Positions 44,704 to 55,985 of a stretch of 64,000 nucleotides of DNA are shown in pieces. Positions within the stretch are counted from its first letter, which is position 1. The number at the start of each line of letters is the position of its first letter. The notes beneath the pieces were generated by a model. The model ran no database searches. It had not been told where the DNA came from and saw nothing but the letters and a program-made list of their open reading frames with translations. The position numbers were made by a program, and so were the translations under genes. Origin of the DNA: Owenia fusiformis (taxonomy: Eukaryota; Annelida; Polychaeta; Sabellida; Oweniidae); assembly GCA_903813345.2 (NCBI GenBank), contig CAIIXF020000003.1, forward strand, positions 795,621 to 859,620, read 5' to 3'.

Positions 44704-45642
44704 TTACTTGCTTATATACATGTTCCAAACCTTCTTCTTTATTTTCTCCCATTGTCTTTTCCAAATGTATCCATTCCGTTCTTTTGACTTTCTGATTCTT
44801 TTTTCAATATCTTTTTTTCGAGGGACATATTTTTCCTTTGATGAAGTTTCTAAATAGATGCTCCAGTTCTGTTGTCTCAAAGTCAGTCCATTTCTGTCTC
44901 ACTGGTCCGACTTTCCTTTTCCTCTTTAGAATAGGTGTAGATAACTCTGGTTCACTCAATAGAGGCGTATCAGAGTCCTTCAGGTTTTCAGCAGTTTTGT
45001 TTATAGCTTTCTCTAAGTTAGCTTCATCTTCTGGGCATACAGGGTCATTTAGCACTGTGTTGAGCAACTTTTCGTCCAAAGATGCATCATTACTGGATCC
45101 AGCTTCATCTTTTTGGCTGTCATTGGAATAGACCATGTCTAAACAGGAAAAATTAGAATATAAACTTAAAAGGTGTAATACAAGATCATATTGCAATGAA
45201 GGTTGTATCAAGATTATAGCTTCAGTATTGTTCCAATTACTGCATCAACTCAAACATTAATTCATTTTGCCAGTTGCTCTCTTCACGTTTTCTCATATAT
45301 TTTGATGAAATACAAGAGCGATAAAAATAAAATTGCTTTTTAAAATTATGTTTTACCTCACACCCTGTTAAGATATGGCATTCAACTAGACATTAAAAAT
45401 ATAATAATTAATTTTGAAAAGCCTATAATTAAATTCCTACATGTACCTTGGAGACTGATATCATCCAGATTCTTCCCAACATTTTGTTTCACTTTATTAT
45501 TATCCACCAGTAAGCAAAGTTTTGCCACCTCAATTCGCTCTATTGAAGAAGACGTTGATTTGTAATGAAGCTTATGCACATCTTCGCAATGGCCCAAGTG
45601 GTTGAAGAGCCATCCTGCTTGTTGGTGTGTTAGGTTTATCAC
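44704..45642 (-). CDS. Expanded invertebrate family gene, last two exons
   Basis: Exon A (45642-45447) follows TCTTCTTTTCAAG and ends CCAAG/GTACAT in phase 1. Exon B (45138-44704) follows CCTGTTTAG and the phase fits. Exon A reads INLTHQQAGWLFNHLGHCED, VHKLHYKS, then EVAKLCLL and the K..DIS motif. This is the common 'L...Q..WLA.HLGHD..VH...YR' tail known from large families in corals, molluscs and fish. Exon B is acidic, then KRKRKVGPVRQKWTDFETTE, a short Myb/SANT-like helix set. In GGAAAAATA near 44828 one extra A breaks the frame; the next frame carries a basic helical end (YVPRKKDIEKRI) to TAA at 44704. Upstream exons were not seen. Biochemical role unknown. Confidence 0.65.
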
Positions 45643-46019
45643 CTTGAAAAGAAGATACAATAATTTTCATGTGTCATTGTTTCGTCGAGATATATTTATT
45701 TTACCGTATTCGTTTGAACTACCGCACTGTGCACTTAACAAAGTTTAACAAACAGTTTAAAAGAAGAAAAAATAACCACAGTCAGTGTTGAAAATAATAA
45801 ATTCAGAAAATAAAATTCAAGCCTGTAAGTTGACTAAATCTGACACTCACCAGTTAATGCCCACATATTCAACTTCTAACAGTGCTAATTAGTATTAGTA
45901 TTTGAGTAAGCATTAAGCTTTTAAAATCTGTATGAATAAGGTCAATTTAGGGTGACATTGATTTCACCAAAATATTCGAGAGGGTGATTCAGTTTTCTTT
46001 ATAGTTGAAGTCGTATGTG
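45643..46019. other. Spacer
   Basis: Nothing was recognised between the gene and the mariner remnant. Confidence 0.4.
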
Positions 46020-46800
46020 CGCTTTTTGGAACATGTGCAGTTGTTCAAACGAATATGATATCTAATTGCTAAGAAGTGCATAGCAAGATGACAATATCTC
46101 ATTGGTTTTGTTTCAAATCCCCCAGTGTGAAAAAGAAAGTGATATTCCTTAGTGTAATTCATCCATGCAACATTAGATTTTTGTGTTTGTTGGGGGATGA
46201 TACAGTCATTTGAAACCATTGCATCTGCCTGTTTATATTTGTAGCGTGGTTTAAACTTGGGACCTTTGTCCTGGAATAGCCGATGGGATTGCGGAATCGT
46301 TGCGCTATGTATGGCAATAATGTTTCTCCCAAGATCTCCAGATAGCCATCACTGTTCATAAGTCCCGTAAACACCTTGATGCTTGTAGTACCTCTCCTAG
46401 ATATCCCAGCCCACACATGCACTTTGTACGGATGCTTCCGCACAGGTTTAAGCTTTTCAGGTCAGCCCTTTTTCCTAAAGCGCTTTCTTGCAACGGACTC
46501 CATCTTGATGGTCGACTCATCTGTGAAAATAACGTTGTGATAATTTTCTCTGGTGAGTAGCATCTTTAGTGCGAAGGCCCAACTCTTATTTGCTTCACGG
46601 ACCATCTGGCAGTACCTGGTCCACACACACCTCTAGCCTAGCTTATGTCTCATTTGCTTCACGCTTGACATAGATAACTCCCAAGTCAAAACACTCACTC
46701 ATCTTTGCTGCTAGTGACACTGACGTCATCTCATCGTCCACTTCCATTTGCTTATCAAGGAAGTCCATGTGTTCAAGCGTGTACATTCGTCCTTTAATAC
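46020..46800 (-). pseudogene. Tc1/mariner-type transposase remnant
   Basis: In order: TLEHMDFLDKQMEVDDEMTS (N-terminal HTH), SMSSVKQMRHKLG then TAG where Trp is usual, RYCQMVREANKSWAFALKML, YHNVIFTDEST (first Asp), RKRFRKKG then TGA, HPYKVHVWAGISRRGTTSI, then in another frame HRLFQDKGPK (second Asp, normally QDNDPKH). The region after that, with the third acidic residue, is not recognisable. At least two stops and two shifts are present. Confidence 0.8.
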
Positions 46801-47002
46801 AGCTCTTATCTGTGTCATCTCTATATGTTCTGTGAGCCACTTCTTCGGGAGCATAGTTACCTAAAAAAACATAGGTCTTGCCATTAACATGACTGTTCAA
46901 TTGAAAGTGTGCTTCATCGCTAAATCCAACGTCTCTAAGGAAATCATCATTGTCCTCTATTCTTTGAGGAAACCACTCATTCATGCATTCCCGGGGTTCC
47001 AT
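46801..47002 (-). pseudogene. Second transposase fragment fused in front of the mariner remnant
   Basis: MNEWFPQRIEDNDDFLRDVG, FSDEAHFQLNSHVN, then YAPEEVAHR belong to a different IS630/mariner-type lineage (FSDEAHF..NG.VN, ..P.E..HR). It runs in frame straight into the N terminus of the mariner copy at 46800, so the two were joined by insertion or deletion. Confidence 0.65.
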
Positions 47003-47602
47003 ATCTCTTTCAGTCAGTTTCTATTTTACTGTTTTTTTGTCATTGCTTTTAGCATTTAGATTTTTTACAGTTCCTAAGTTCAGTTCAGTTTCTAAATTTC
47101 TTAGCCCACCTGTAAATCAAAGACTTGTTTAGAGCATTTCTCACAATGATGCTCTCTTTTAAATGCATTCAATGTCTTTTTGAAAGAACCTGTTGTCTAC
47201 TTATGACTAGCTACAGTTATTAATGTTTTCTGGAAGAACATTGAATGGACTCTTTTCACCTGAAAAATGAAAAATAAATACTTATATTTACAGAGTTATA
47301 ACATAAAATGTGGGTTGTATTTTTTTGAAACACCCTGTATTTCTTAAATTGTATTGTATTTTGTTTACCACCAATGAAGGTGAGCAATACCTCTCGGGTA
47401 AATCCTGTGTATACATGTATACGGTCGTAATTGAAATGATTTGAAATCTATAGATTTAACATACTTTGAGAACTCCATTGATTTCAATGGCATCTCCATT
47501 CTTGATAATGTCATTTCGAAGTTTTACTTCCGAATATTCTGTTGCTGTTGTTGCAACTTGTTCCCCTGGTACAGTTTGATGCAATGATAATTATCAATAT
47601 TG
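47003..47602. other. Spacer with a possible mariner end
   Basis: TTTTTTGAAACACCCTGTAT near 47320 looks like a mariner terminus and could mark the 5' end of the remnant. Nothing else was seen. Confidence 0.35.
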
Positions 47603-47880
47603 TCAATCCAAGTCTTCAGGTTGTTGGAGTGCAGGCAGAGGGACTAATTCTAGGAGTGCAGACAGAGGGGCTAATTCTGGCAGTTCAGCAAATTCAATAG
47701 CAGGCTGCTCAGTACCTTCTCTTTGATTGTAGTAGAGAAACAGAGAGACCCTGATGTGTTCCGGCTTTATACTCATTCTTCTACATGTCATCAGGATATT
47801 GTAAAGAGAGAAACTTCACTCAGCCTCTGCACTTGTTATCACACAGTCTTTGTATGCCAACGCAAGAATTGACAATGCTG
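47603..47880 (-). pseudogene. hAT transposase C-terminal dimerisation remnant
   Basis: CVITSAEAE then a stop, SFSLYNILMTCRRMSIKPEH, IRVSLFLYYN. It corresponds to the 'PxSxAxxERxFSxxxxIxxxxRxxMxxexLxxLxxl' end of hAT transposases. Downstream, a duplicated 33-bp stretch yields ELAPLSALLELVPLPAL. Confidence 0.6.
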
Positions 47881-48805
47881 GGACCTGAAAAGTAAATGCA
47901 TTTTAATTTTTTCAATAAGAAAACATGAGCGGAACTTTTGGAAAAACGCAACATTTTTCTTAGACTCCAAATTAAAAGCTGCTTACATGATCAACTAGTA
48001 AATGCATCTGGGATGATGGGAAATAAGGTCAAATTTTCATCTAGGTCAAGGGTCAAGAACTAGGTCAAATCTTGCATTTTCACCATTCTATTAATTATCT
48101 TTGTCGTTATTTAACAACTTGTCTTTTTTTCATCATGTAGCTTAGAAATAGCCCTTTCATATATGGAACTAGTTGAATAGGAAATCTTATCTGTGAATCT
48201 TGCCTACAGGTGAGAAAGAGGACATGCTGTCTTTCCCATCTGACATTTTTGTTATCGTTACTGCAAAATTTTGCAAATCACCTTGATGTAACAGTCATGC
48301 TATAACACTGTGCAGATGTAGCCCTCTTTTCTTGAGAAGTAACTATATTTTCTTCAGATGTAACCTTCTTTCCTTTAGATGTAACCCTCATTTCTTGAGA
48401 TGCAACTTTCTTTTCTTGAGATGCAACTTTCTTTTCTTGAGATGTAATGTCAGATTGGTCCTGGCTGTCCAAAATTGATGTTTGATTGCTGTTATCACCA
48501 CATGCATCTTGTTCATAAAATTATCAAGAAAGTAACCATACATTTCTGGTTTACCCTATAAGGTCAGTGTGTATTTTGATAAAATATTTTATGTGCCCTG
48601 TGCTATTACAGATAGAATAACTCATTCCACATATGGTCACCATCTTTCATTTTTGCATAAAATGTGCTTTGGTGTGCCTAGGTCTTATAGTCGTAATTGA
48701 TAATTCTTAATAATGTATGAATAACTATATTATTCAGTGGTCTTCAAAATGTCAAAAATCCAAAGAACACACTGACCATTACTTCATAATTTTACTTCAA
48801 TATAG
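47881..48805. repeat. Spacer with a 24-bp minisatellite
   Basis: Between about 48325 and 48450, five to six 24-bp units (AACTTTCTTTTCTTGAGATG) give an 8-residue repeat TSQEKKVA on the minus strand. No exon structure supports translation. The rest shows nothing. Confidence 0.7.
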
Positions 48806-49245
48806 TGTAAGATGGGCGATTGGAGGCCCGTGGGCGGCAAATTAAATAAACAACAAATGATTAAAATGTTTAAAATTCTATTTCAATATCCAACAATCAG
48901 TCAGTATATCTACATAATCCAGAATATCCACTTCAAATATTCATCTGTAACTGAGCAACTGAACTGACTACAGTGTACCTGTGTACTTGCTGGGCCAACA
49001 CCCCAACTCAAGTGATTATATTCCATATATGGAAACAAGGCAGTGCAAAATACCCAGCATGATAAGATATAATATGAAAAGGTAAAAATGTAAAACTGGT
49101 TTGAACAATAGAACAAGTGAACAGTATAAAACATGTATGAAGGACTAGAAAAAACCACAGGATTAAAGGTATTAAAGACAGATTGAATAAAGCTACAATA
49201 TGTATAAAGCTATAAATTAGAAAATATGAAAATGACCCTGTTACA
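48806..49245 (-). repeat. LTR, intact copy and natural empty site
   Basis: 440 bp. At 48972-48982 it reads AGTGTACCTGT uninterrupted, the target of the transposon present in the other LTR. Confidence 0.8.
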
Positions 49246-49550
49246 TTCACGCGGACACGTCTTACATGCGTCCCGCATGAAACCTTACTCGGCCATCAAA
49301 AATATATACAAAACTTCACTTTTCAAAATGGTTTACAATAAAATATTAAGTACCGGCTTAACCTCCCCTTAAATCATCCACTACCAGAACAAAATATAGT
49401 ATATATAATACCATAAAGAATACAGTGTATTATCTAACAAACAATTAACTAACATAACTGATTAACAATTTTTAATGGACATGCTAATTAAGACAATTGA
49501 TTAAGTAATAATATCAGACTTGAATCAATGTTGCATTTTAATGTTAAATT

Positions 49551-50436
49551 AGGCTCACATGAATACCTTAAAATACGTGCAAAATGTTTATCATTATATC
49601 CTTTGGTAACAACCTTATAGGCTTTATGCACCATAACTGGCTAAGTACACAATGATAGGCTAAGTAATACACCATAATAGGCTAAGTAATACACCATAAT
49701 AGGCCAAGTAATACACCATAGGAAAATCCACATAATGCAAATATTAAGACACTTGTTCACCTTTGAAACAAGGAATACAGCAAAGATACAAACTTTATCA
49801 CTTGCAACAATTGAATTTTGAGAGAAAGAACATGTTAGAATGTAAAACTAATGACGTCATTATTGAAACACATGATTATCATCTGAAAGTTTAAAGACAT
49901 TATTAAACAGTCAAAACATTCATTTAAAATCCTGGCTTTTCAGCATAAGTATCAAATCAGCATCATTAAAATATCATACAGCATCAGCATTCTAGGCTCA
50001 CATGAATACCTTAAAATACGTGCAAAATGTTTATCATTATATCCTTTGGTAACAACATTATAGGCTTTATGCACCATAACTGGCTAAGTACACAATGATA
50101 GGCTAAGTAATACACCATAATAGTCTAAGTAATACACCATAATAGGCCAAGTAATACACCATAGGAAAATCCGCATAATGCAAATATTAAGACACTTGTT
50201 CACCTTTGAAACAAGGAATACAGCAAAGATACAAACTTTATCACTTGCAACAATTGAATTTTGAGAGAAAGAACATGTTAGAATGTAAAACTAATGACGT
50301 CATTATTGAAACACATGATTATCATCTGAAAGTTTAAAGACATTATTAAACAGTCAAAACATTCATTTAAAATCCTGGCTTTTCAGCATAAGTATCAAAT
50401 CAGCATCATTAAAATATCATACAGCATCAGCATTCA
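49551..50436. repeat. 443-bp tandem duplication
   Basis: Copies 49551-49993 and 49994-50436 differ at only a few positions. Each contains a 22-bp sub-repeat (GGCTAAGTAATACACCATAA) and a TGACGTCA palindrome. It lies inside the LTR element. Confidence 0.95.
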
Positions 50437-50498
50437 ATATCATCATCAGATCATCATCAGATCATCATCAATATGTTGAGAACAGATAATCAGTACAG

Positions 50499-51319
50499 TT
50501 ATACATCAAATGTTAAAGCTGGTTGTGGCACTGGCTTATAAAAATACGTCTTGTTAAAGATGTGTTCTCCAAGCGATTTCGACATATTGGACTGTTTGGT
50601 TGAAGTTAAAGGTGAAAGTAGCTGACTCAGTTTCTCCTGTTGTTTAGTCACAACACTCTTATAAATAGCAAGATCTTCTGATTGATTTTTGAGTTTTTCT
50701 TGAATATCAATTATCAAACTGTCATATCCATTGGATTTTGAGGTCAAAGCACTCACCAAATTTTGAGATTCACGAAGTTCAGTTTTTAGTTGATTAGATC
50801 TCTGGGACTCCTGATCTGCATATGATTCTATATCATCCTTCAATCGGTCGATAGTTTTCCTCTGCGATTTTAATTTGGATTCCATTTGTACTGCTTCAAT
50901 TTTCATAGATTCTATACGTTCTCTGTAGATATTGTTGGCGTTTTTTTGTCCAAAAAATTCACTTTGGATTCGTTTAAAATCTGCAACTGCCGTAGTATAT
51001 AATTCCATATTTACAGTCATTGACTGGGAATGTTTGTTGTGAGTTTTTATTTTTGTTTGCGTCCCAGTTGAATTAGTACTTGTATCTTTGATCACATGTA
51101 TATGAAATTTATCATCTCGATTTCTGTGTCCTGCTACATTGCAAATTGAACAGAAATGTTTCTGAGCTTTATAAAATAAACAGTCTCTTTTTTGGTGCTG
51201 TGGAGATTTACAAAACCAGCAACAAGCATACGAATAATATTTACCAACATGGTTATAGGTGACTCCATTCACAAGCATACGAATAATATTTACCAACATG
51301 GTTATAGGTGACTCCATTC
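50499..51319 (-). CDS. Gag-like zinc-knuckle and coiled-coil protein
   Basis: The largest non-satellite frame in the window (about 272 codons). Near its N terminus is CWFCKSPQHQKRDC, a full CX2CX4HX4C knuckle, followed at once by CSICNVAGHRNRDD, in which the last Cys position is Asp. The remaining 170 residues are a Gln/Lys/Glu-rich coiled coil with few breaks. A knuckle before the coil is unlike usual Gag order. A 49-bp tandem duplication (51222-51270, 51271-51319) covers the start. Because 49 is not a multiple of three, translation from the upstream ATG at about 51321 falls out of frame, and only an internal start works. It may be a retroelement Gag or an ORF1-like nucleic-acid chaperone. 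Confidence 0.55.
51222..51319. repeat. 49-bp tandem duplication at the start of the gag-like frame
   Basis: Two identical copies starting ACAAGCATACGAATAATATT. Confidence 0.95.
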
Positions 51320-51516
51320 ATCTTGTATTGTCCAAATGTTGTTTTTTTTTCACTGCCACTGCCTTAATTGCAAATAGTATATTTTTAAATTCTAGTAAGC
51401 ACCAGTCAAATTGCCTAATCCACTGTCACTGCTATTTTTGCCTACCCCACTTGTTGCTGCTATTTCTGCCTACCCCACTTGCTGCTATCTCTGCCTACCC
51501 CACCCGCAGTACCATT

Positions 51517-51689
51517 TGTAAGATGGGCGATTGGAGGCCCGTGGGCGGCAAATTAAATAAACAACAAATTATTAAAATGTCTAAAAATTCTATTTCAATA
51601 TCCAACAATCAGTCAGTATATCTACATAATCCAGAATATCCACTTCAAATATTCATCTGTAACTGAGCAACTGAACTGACTACAGTGTA
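51517..51689 (-). repeat. LTR, left piece of the split copy
   Basis: Matches the first part of 48806-49245 up to AGTGTA, where the 4.02-kb transposon begins. Confidence 0.85.
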
Positions 51690-51699
51690 CAGTACAGGT

Positions 51700-51875
51700 C
51701 TTGCCGAAGATCTTATAATTATGCATCGCGGCGCAGAACTTCGGTGCATCGATCGGTGCATCGGTGCACCCATTTCGGTGCATTGATTGGCCCATTCGAT
51801 GCACCGATTGATGCACCGATCGTTGCAACGGGGAATTCTGTCGGTGCATCGAATGTTGCGCCGATCGGCACAGTA
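51700..51875. repeat. Left subterminal repeat cluster
   Basis: At least eight copies of GGTGCATCG / CGATGCACC in both orientations, plus TGCATCGCGGCGCA. A matching cluster lies at 55500-55690. Such dense short repeats next to the termini are usually transposase binding sites. Confidence 0.8.
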
Positions 51876-53161
51876 ACTTGGGACAGGGTAAATTACAATG
51901 GGGACAGATTATTTTTTAGTCTGATATCTGTAGATTTAGATTGTACATCAAACGTATAAATACTTTATAATCCTACTCTTCGCCGAACACAGTATTTTAA
52001 TTAGACATTGACTTTTAACAAATATAAGCCAGCTCAAAATACTACACATATTTGAAATGTTTCGTACAATTTTCGTTTGTTATATATGACCCGACGTTCC
52101 GTCGATCGGCACATATTTTCACTGATCATTAATAAATAACGCCTATATAATATAATTTCTGACAACGGGGGCAAATCACGATTGAGACAGATATATATTT
52201 ATTATACGAGTGGAACATATTTAATTTATGATCATATTGAAATCAGGAGTATTGTGTTCGAACGCGGTAGTTAATGTCAATGAACGAATATAAAACATGT
52301 TATCTATTTATTAATTGGCGTTATTAAATTATTATAGTTATAGTGATTTAGTTTATTTGTATATAATACGTTGTTTTAGTGAACTGGATTTGGATTCAGT
52401 GGTCGTCTTCGAATGAACATTCATTTGTCATGATAACCACCAAGATGCAATGGTCAACTTTTGCTTTTACGTTTAATAATCAACGCCTTCCCTAAATTTC
52501 CTGTCAGATCATGAATTCCAGACTTCACCAAGTATTTAATTTATATTTTGCGTTTTATCATCTTTCCCCAAAGCTACATTTACATGCATTCATGGTACAA
52601 CTACTACTTACTGACTTTGGTTTATCATTGTTTTGTTGCAAATACGGGGATGTTTGGGTTGATGTGTTTGGGACTTCCCCTTTTCATAATGTAATTATAT
52701 ATTATTCTGTTTTGTAGGTTCGGGTGGGTAAGGTATACACAAGAACAATACACACAAGAACAATATACGGCCCATCCTAAAGGGGCACAGACACAACAGT
52801 GCCGTTCTTCAAGTTATAGCCGTGGAATTATATAGTTTATGCATCTTGCCTCAAGCGACGTGTTAAGTCTGACGTGTTAACCCTAAAAAGCGTTATCACA
52901 TGTTGGGTTTGAGAAACAGTCGCTGGACAAGTGCAAACTATGCAATAACAATAATATAACAATAGATAATGTTTGGCATGCATTGTGTTTCCGTTTCATT
53001 GTTAAATTAGTTGAAAATATATGTAGTTATTCACCAGGAGGGATTTGATATGGAGAATATCACATGATATTAATATCTCCCGAGGGAACGCAGTGACAGA
53101 GGGAAATATTGATATCATCCGAGGGATATTCTCAATATCATCCCGACAGATGAATAACGAC

Positions 53162-53395
53162 CTTATACCATGGTCAAGAGCAACATATATCTAAAATCCT
53201 CTTTTGAATGAGAGAAAATTGAAAAAATGAAAAATTTTGAAAAAAATATCTTTTTTGAAAAATGAAAATTTTTGAATAAATACCCAGGTTGATATCCATA
53301 TCATCCCTCTAATCCCAATATCATCCATATCCCAAATATGTGATTTATCACCTACTATTATATACTGAGATATTGCTCTGACCATGGTATAAAAA
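53162..53395. repeat. Foldback inside the transposon
   Basis: TTATACCATGGTCAAGAGCA and, 210 bases on, its near-complement TGCTCTGACCATGGTATAA enclose A-rich sequence with repeated TATCATCC words. Confidence 0.65.
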
Positions 53396-53901
53396 GAATA
53401 ACTTATCATAAGCAGACTTCTTTTCAGGGTATTCAACGGCGATGTAGTTTCCTCGGATATTCTCAAATAAGCAATTATACCCGTTTGCATGTTTAATTTA
53501 CTTTTGATTTGATTTGATTGTTTAAATTAGATAAAGTCTTTCAAATGCGGTCAGATGTCACCAGTGTCTGGAGGGTTGAGATTTGATTTAGGAATTAAAT
53601 TAGAATAAGATTCCCAAGTGAATATGAGAGTGGAACAGTATTCCCCGACCGGGAACGAAATAGTACACGTTCGGGTACAAGTTCTTTTAAAAACGTGTAA
53701 CTCAACCTTCTTATAAAACAAAGCAAAGGAAATGTAAAGCTAGCGTTAAATCGTGGAATTATCAGCCTTTACTATTTTTTGAATATGAAAACTCTCTCTT
53801 TCAAGCATTCTAGTGCATGGCTCTGATAAATCAGAATGCTAACTCTAATGAATTAAAAATGTATAAACTTAAATACAGTACGCAAAATGCCTAAAGATTA
53901 A

Positions 53902-53982
53902 TTATTCGAAATGAATGTAGACCTCGCCATCAAAATTGTCATCATCACCGTCAACAGACCTACGCCAACTATTTATGAATAC
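53902..53982 (-). CDS. Possible 26-residue terminal exon inside the transposon
   Basis: The acceptor TTTATCTTCCAG is good, followed by 26 codons to TAA. It contains WRRSVDGDDDNFDGEVYIHF. It is short, so chance is not excluded; the acidic ending is protein-like. If real, the 4-kb element once carried a spliced gene. Confidence 0.3.
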   Translation of the reverse strand, partial: VFINSWRRSVDGDDDNFDGEVYIHFE

Positions 53983-55499
53983 CTGGAAGATAAATTAAAC
54001 CCTTAATTATTAACTTTTAAGTGTTAACAATAGAACAAGAAACTGCATGCATAACATGAAGTATAAACACCCGGTTATAAACACATTGTTGGGCGCCGAG
54101 GTAGCATTCGCCAATTCAACTGACGGCTGACAGATTCACCAACTAGGCTAATTCATGTCCAAGTCATTTAAATATAAATAGTGACTGTCACTATTCCTTC
54201 ATTTATGTTTAAAATGGCTTAAAAACTAGGTTAAACCACCAGCCGTCATCTGGCAGGGGAATTCAACTCATTTAACTCATGAGTAGTACCTGCCACTATA
54301 AGTAATTGAATTTGCCACTGATAAAAAGTAGGTTAAACCTCCAGCCGGCAGCTGAATTGATGAATGCAACCTTAGTTCTGAATTATTTCGGAACTGTTTC
54401 TGCTGAATCCCAGGATGCGTTTTACACATTTCCCGAGTGAAGACCCCCGCTTTTCTCTACGTTGTGTCCTCGCATGTGTCCATGCGTAACCCCAAAATTC
54501 ACATGTCCGTCATGTTTGCAGCATTCCATTCATTGAGAGAACCTGTAAAAAAGAATATAATATTTAGCAGATGAGATATCAAATGGTGACTGAGACATCA
54601 AATGTTTTAACAACGGGCCTGGGTTAAATATTGAACTTGCTTAAATTATATTAGATGGGGCATGCAGGCTCAATTAATGTGGGACGGGCATTTTAAAATC
54701 AATAACAAAAAGTAGCTGTCACAGTGTCACATTCGCTATATGGGCTCACCGTTTGCCACTGAGTGGTTATTTGGGGCATACATTTTTTTAATTAATTATT
54801 TTTTTAATTTGGTGTTACTGGATATATCTAGATATTTGTTTTGCCCATCGTGTATACATGCCGTGTCCCGCTGTATGCCCAAGCAGAGTATTCACACGTT
54901 GTCGAACGATGAGCCCTTATGTCATAAGTGTGATAGCTCCATAATAATGGTTTGCTTTTAAACGTTCAAAATACTCATACATGTCTAAAATGAAAATATC
55001 ATGAAAACCAGAGGCCTTGTTTTAAATACTGAACATTGTATTAACGTCTAATGCTATTTGTAGTATGACACAGGTACACGGTACTTTGGTATATTCAGGG
55101 CTGAAATCTAGATAGCTCCATAATAATAATGGTTTGCTTTTAAACGTCCCATTGAACAAGAAGGGATTAGGCTATTTCATTATTATGTGGACTTAAACAT
55201 AATGTTTGAAGTAAAATAATTCATATTTTCGTATATAGTTTCTGTTTATCTGAAAAGAATATCGAAATGTATCATTGCATTACACAAATGCGTTGCTTGC
55301 AAACATAAGTGTACCTTTACATTCGACTGACAGTCTGACAGTTAACTGTTATTAATTGATTTAAATCTGTGAACGCGTCTTGACCCCCGTTCTTTTCTGC
55401 GGCACGTTTTTGAAGTTTGGTTCAAGAACTATTAATATCAAAATTCATTTATTGGCGTGGGCCTTCTGCATAATGAAATTGTCTTAATATTCTGTCTCT

Positions 55500-55690
55500 A
55501 TTGATGCATTACTCGATCCACCAATGCACGTTGCACGATGCACCGAGGAATGCGTCGGTCGGCGTGTTAAGCTTGCCGATCGATGCATCGATTAAATGCG
55601 CCGCGATGCAGCTCGGTGCACCGATGTCGTACCGATCGTTGCACCGATCGATGCGTCATTCGATGCACCTTTCAATGCACCGAGGTGAGA
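55500..55690. repeat. Right subterminal repeat cluster
   Basis: Dense GATGCACCGA/TCGATGCATCG words, including CGCCGCGATGCA, mirror the left cluster. Confidence 0.8.
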
Positions 55691-55713
55691 TCCTCGGCGT
55701 GACCTGTACTGTA

Positions 55714-55981
55714 CCTGTGTACTTGCTGGGCCAACACCCCAACTCAAGTGATTATATTCCATATATGGAAACAAGGCAGTGCAAAATACCCAGCATGATA
55801 AGATATAATATGAAAAGGTAAAAATGTAAAACTGGTTTGAACAATAGAACAAGTGAACAGTATAAAACATGTATGAAGGACTAGAAAAAACCACAGGATT
55901 AAAGGTAATAAAGACAGATTGAATAGAGCTACAATATGTATAAAGCTATAAATTAGAAAATATGAAAATGACCCTGTTACA
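55714..55981 (-). repeat. LTR, right piece of the split copy
   Basis: Continues the LTR from CCTGTGTACTTGC to GTTACA, then ATAG. Confidence 0.85.
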
Positions 55982-55985
55982 ATAG

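Larger units (their letters stand above)
51690..55711. mobile_element. 4.02-kb transposon, TA duplication, nested in the LTR
   Basis: Ends CAGTACAGGTC and GACCTGTACTG are perfect inverted repeats. Similarity continues as GCCGA-GATCT, then gives way to subterminal clusters of GATCGGTGCATCG-type words. TA stands on both sides (51688-51689, 55712-55713) and once in the intact LTR, proving the insertion. TA duplication and CAGT ends place it near Tc1/mariner. No transposase was recognised in 4 kb, although a small terminal exon and a foldback are inside. Confidence 0.9.
48806..55981 (-). mobile_element. LTR retroelement with one LTR split by a later transposon
   Basis: 440-bp direct repeats with TGTAAG...GTTACA ends lie at 48806-49245 and, in two pieces, 51517-51689 plus 55714-55981. 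ATAG flanks the whole (48802-48805, 55982-55985). The repeats differ by about five changes. The internal region (49246-51516) holds one gag-like frame on the minus strand, and a TGG-starting primer-site candidate (TGGTACTGCGGG) lies two bases inside the right LTR on that strand, so I orient it minus. No polypurine tract or pol gene was found. Orientation is therefore tentative; the LTR pair and target duplication are direct observations. Confidence 0.75.

Noticed and set aside
48278-48472. TSQEKKVA repeat protein
   Set aside because: It is a 24-bp minisatellite; no splice sites or neighbouring exons support a gene.
51744-51959. His/Asp/Pro-rich frame (MHRSVHRCTHFGALIGPFDA) and its counterpart at 55501
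   Set aside because: These are readings of the GATCGGTGCATCG subterminal repeats of the transposon.
53191-53490. 99-codon minus frame rich in Phe and Lys
   Set aside because: It lies in the low-complexity centre of the foldback and has no motif.
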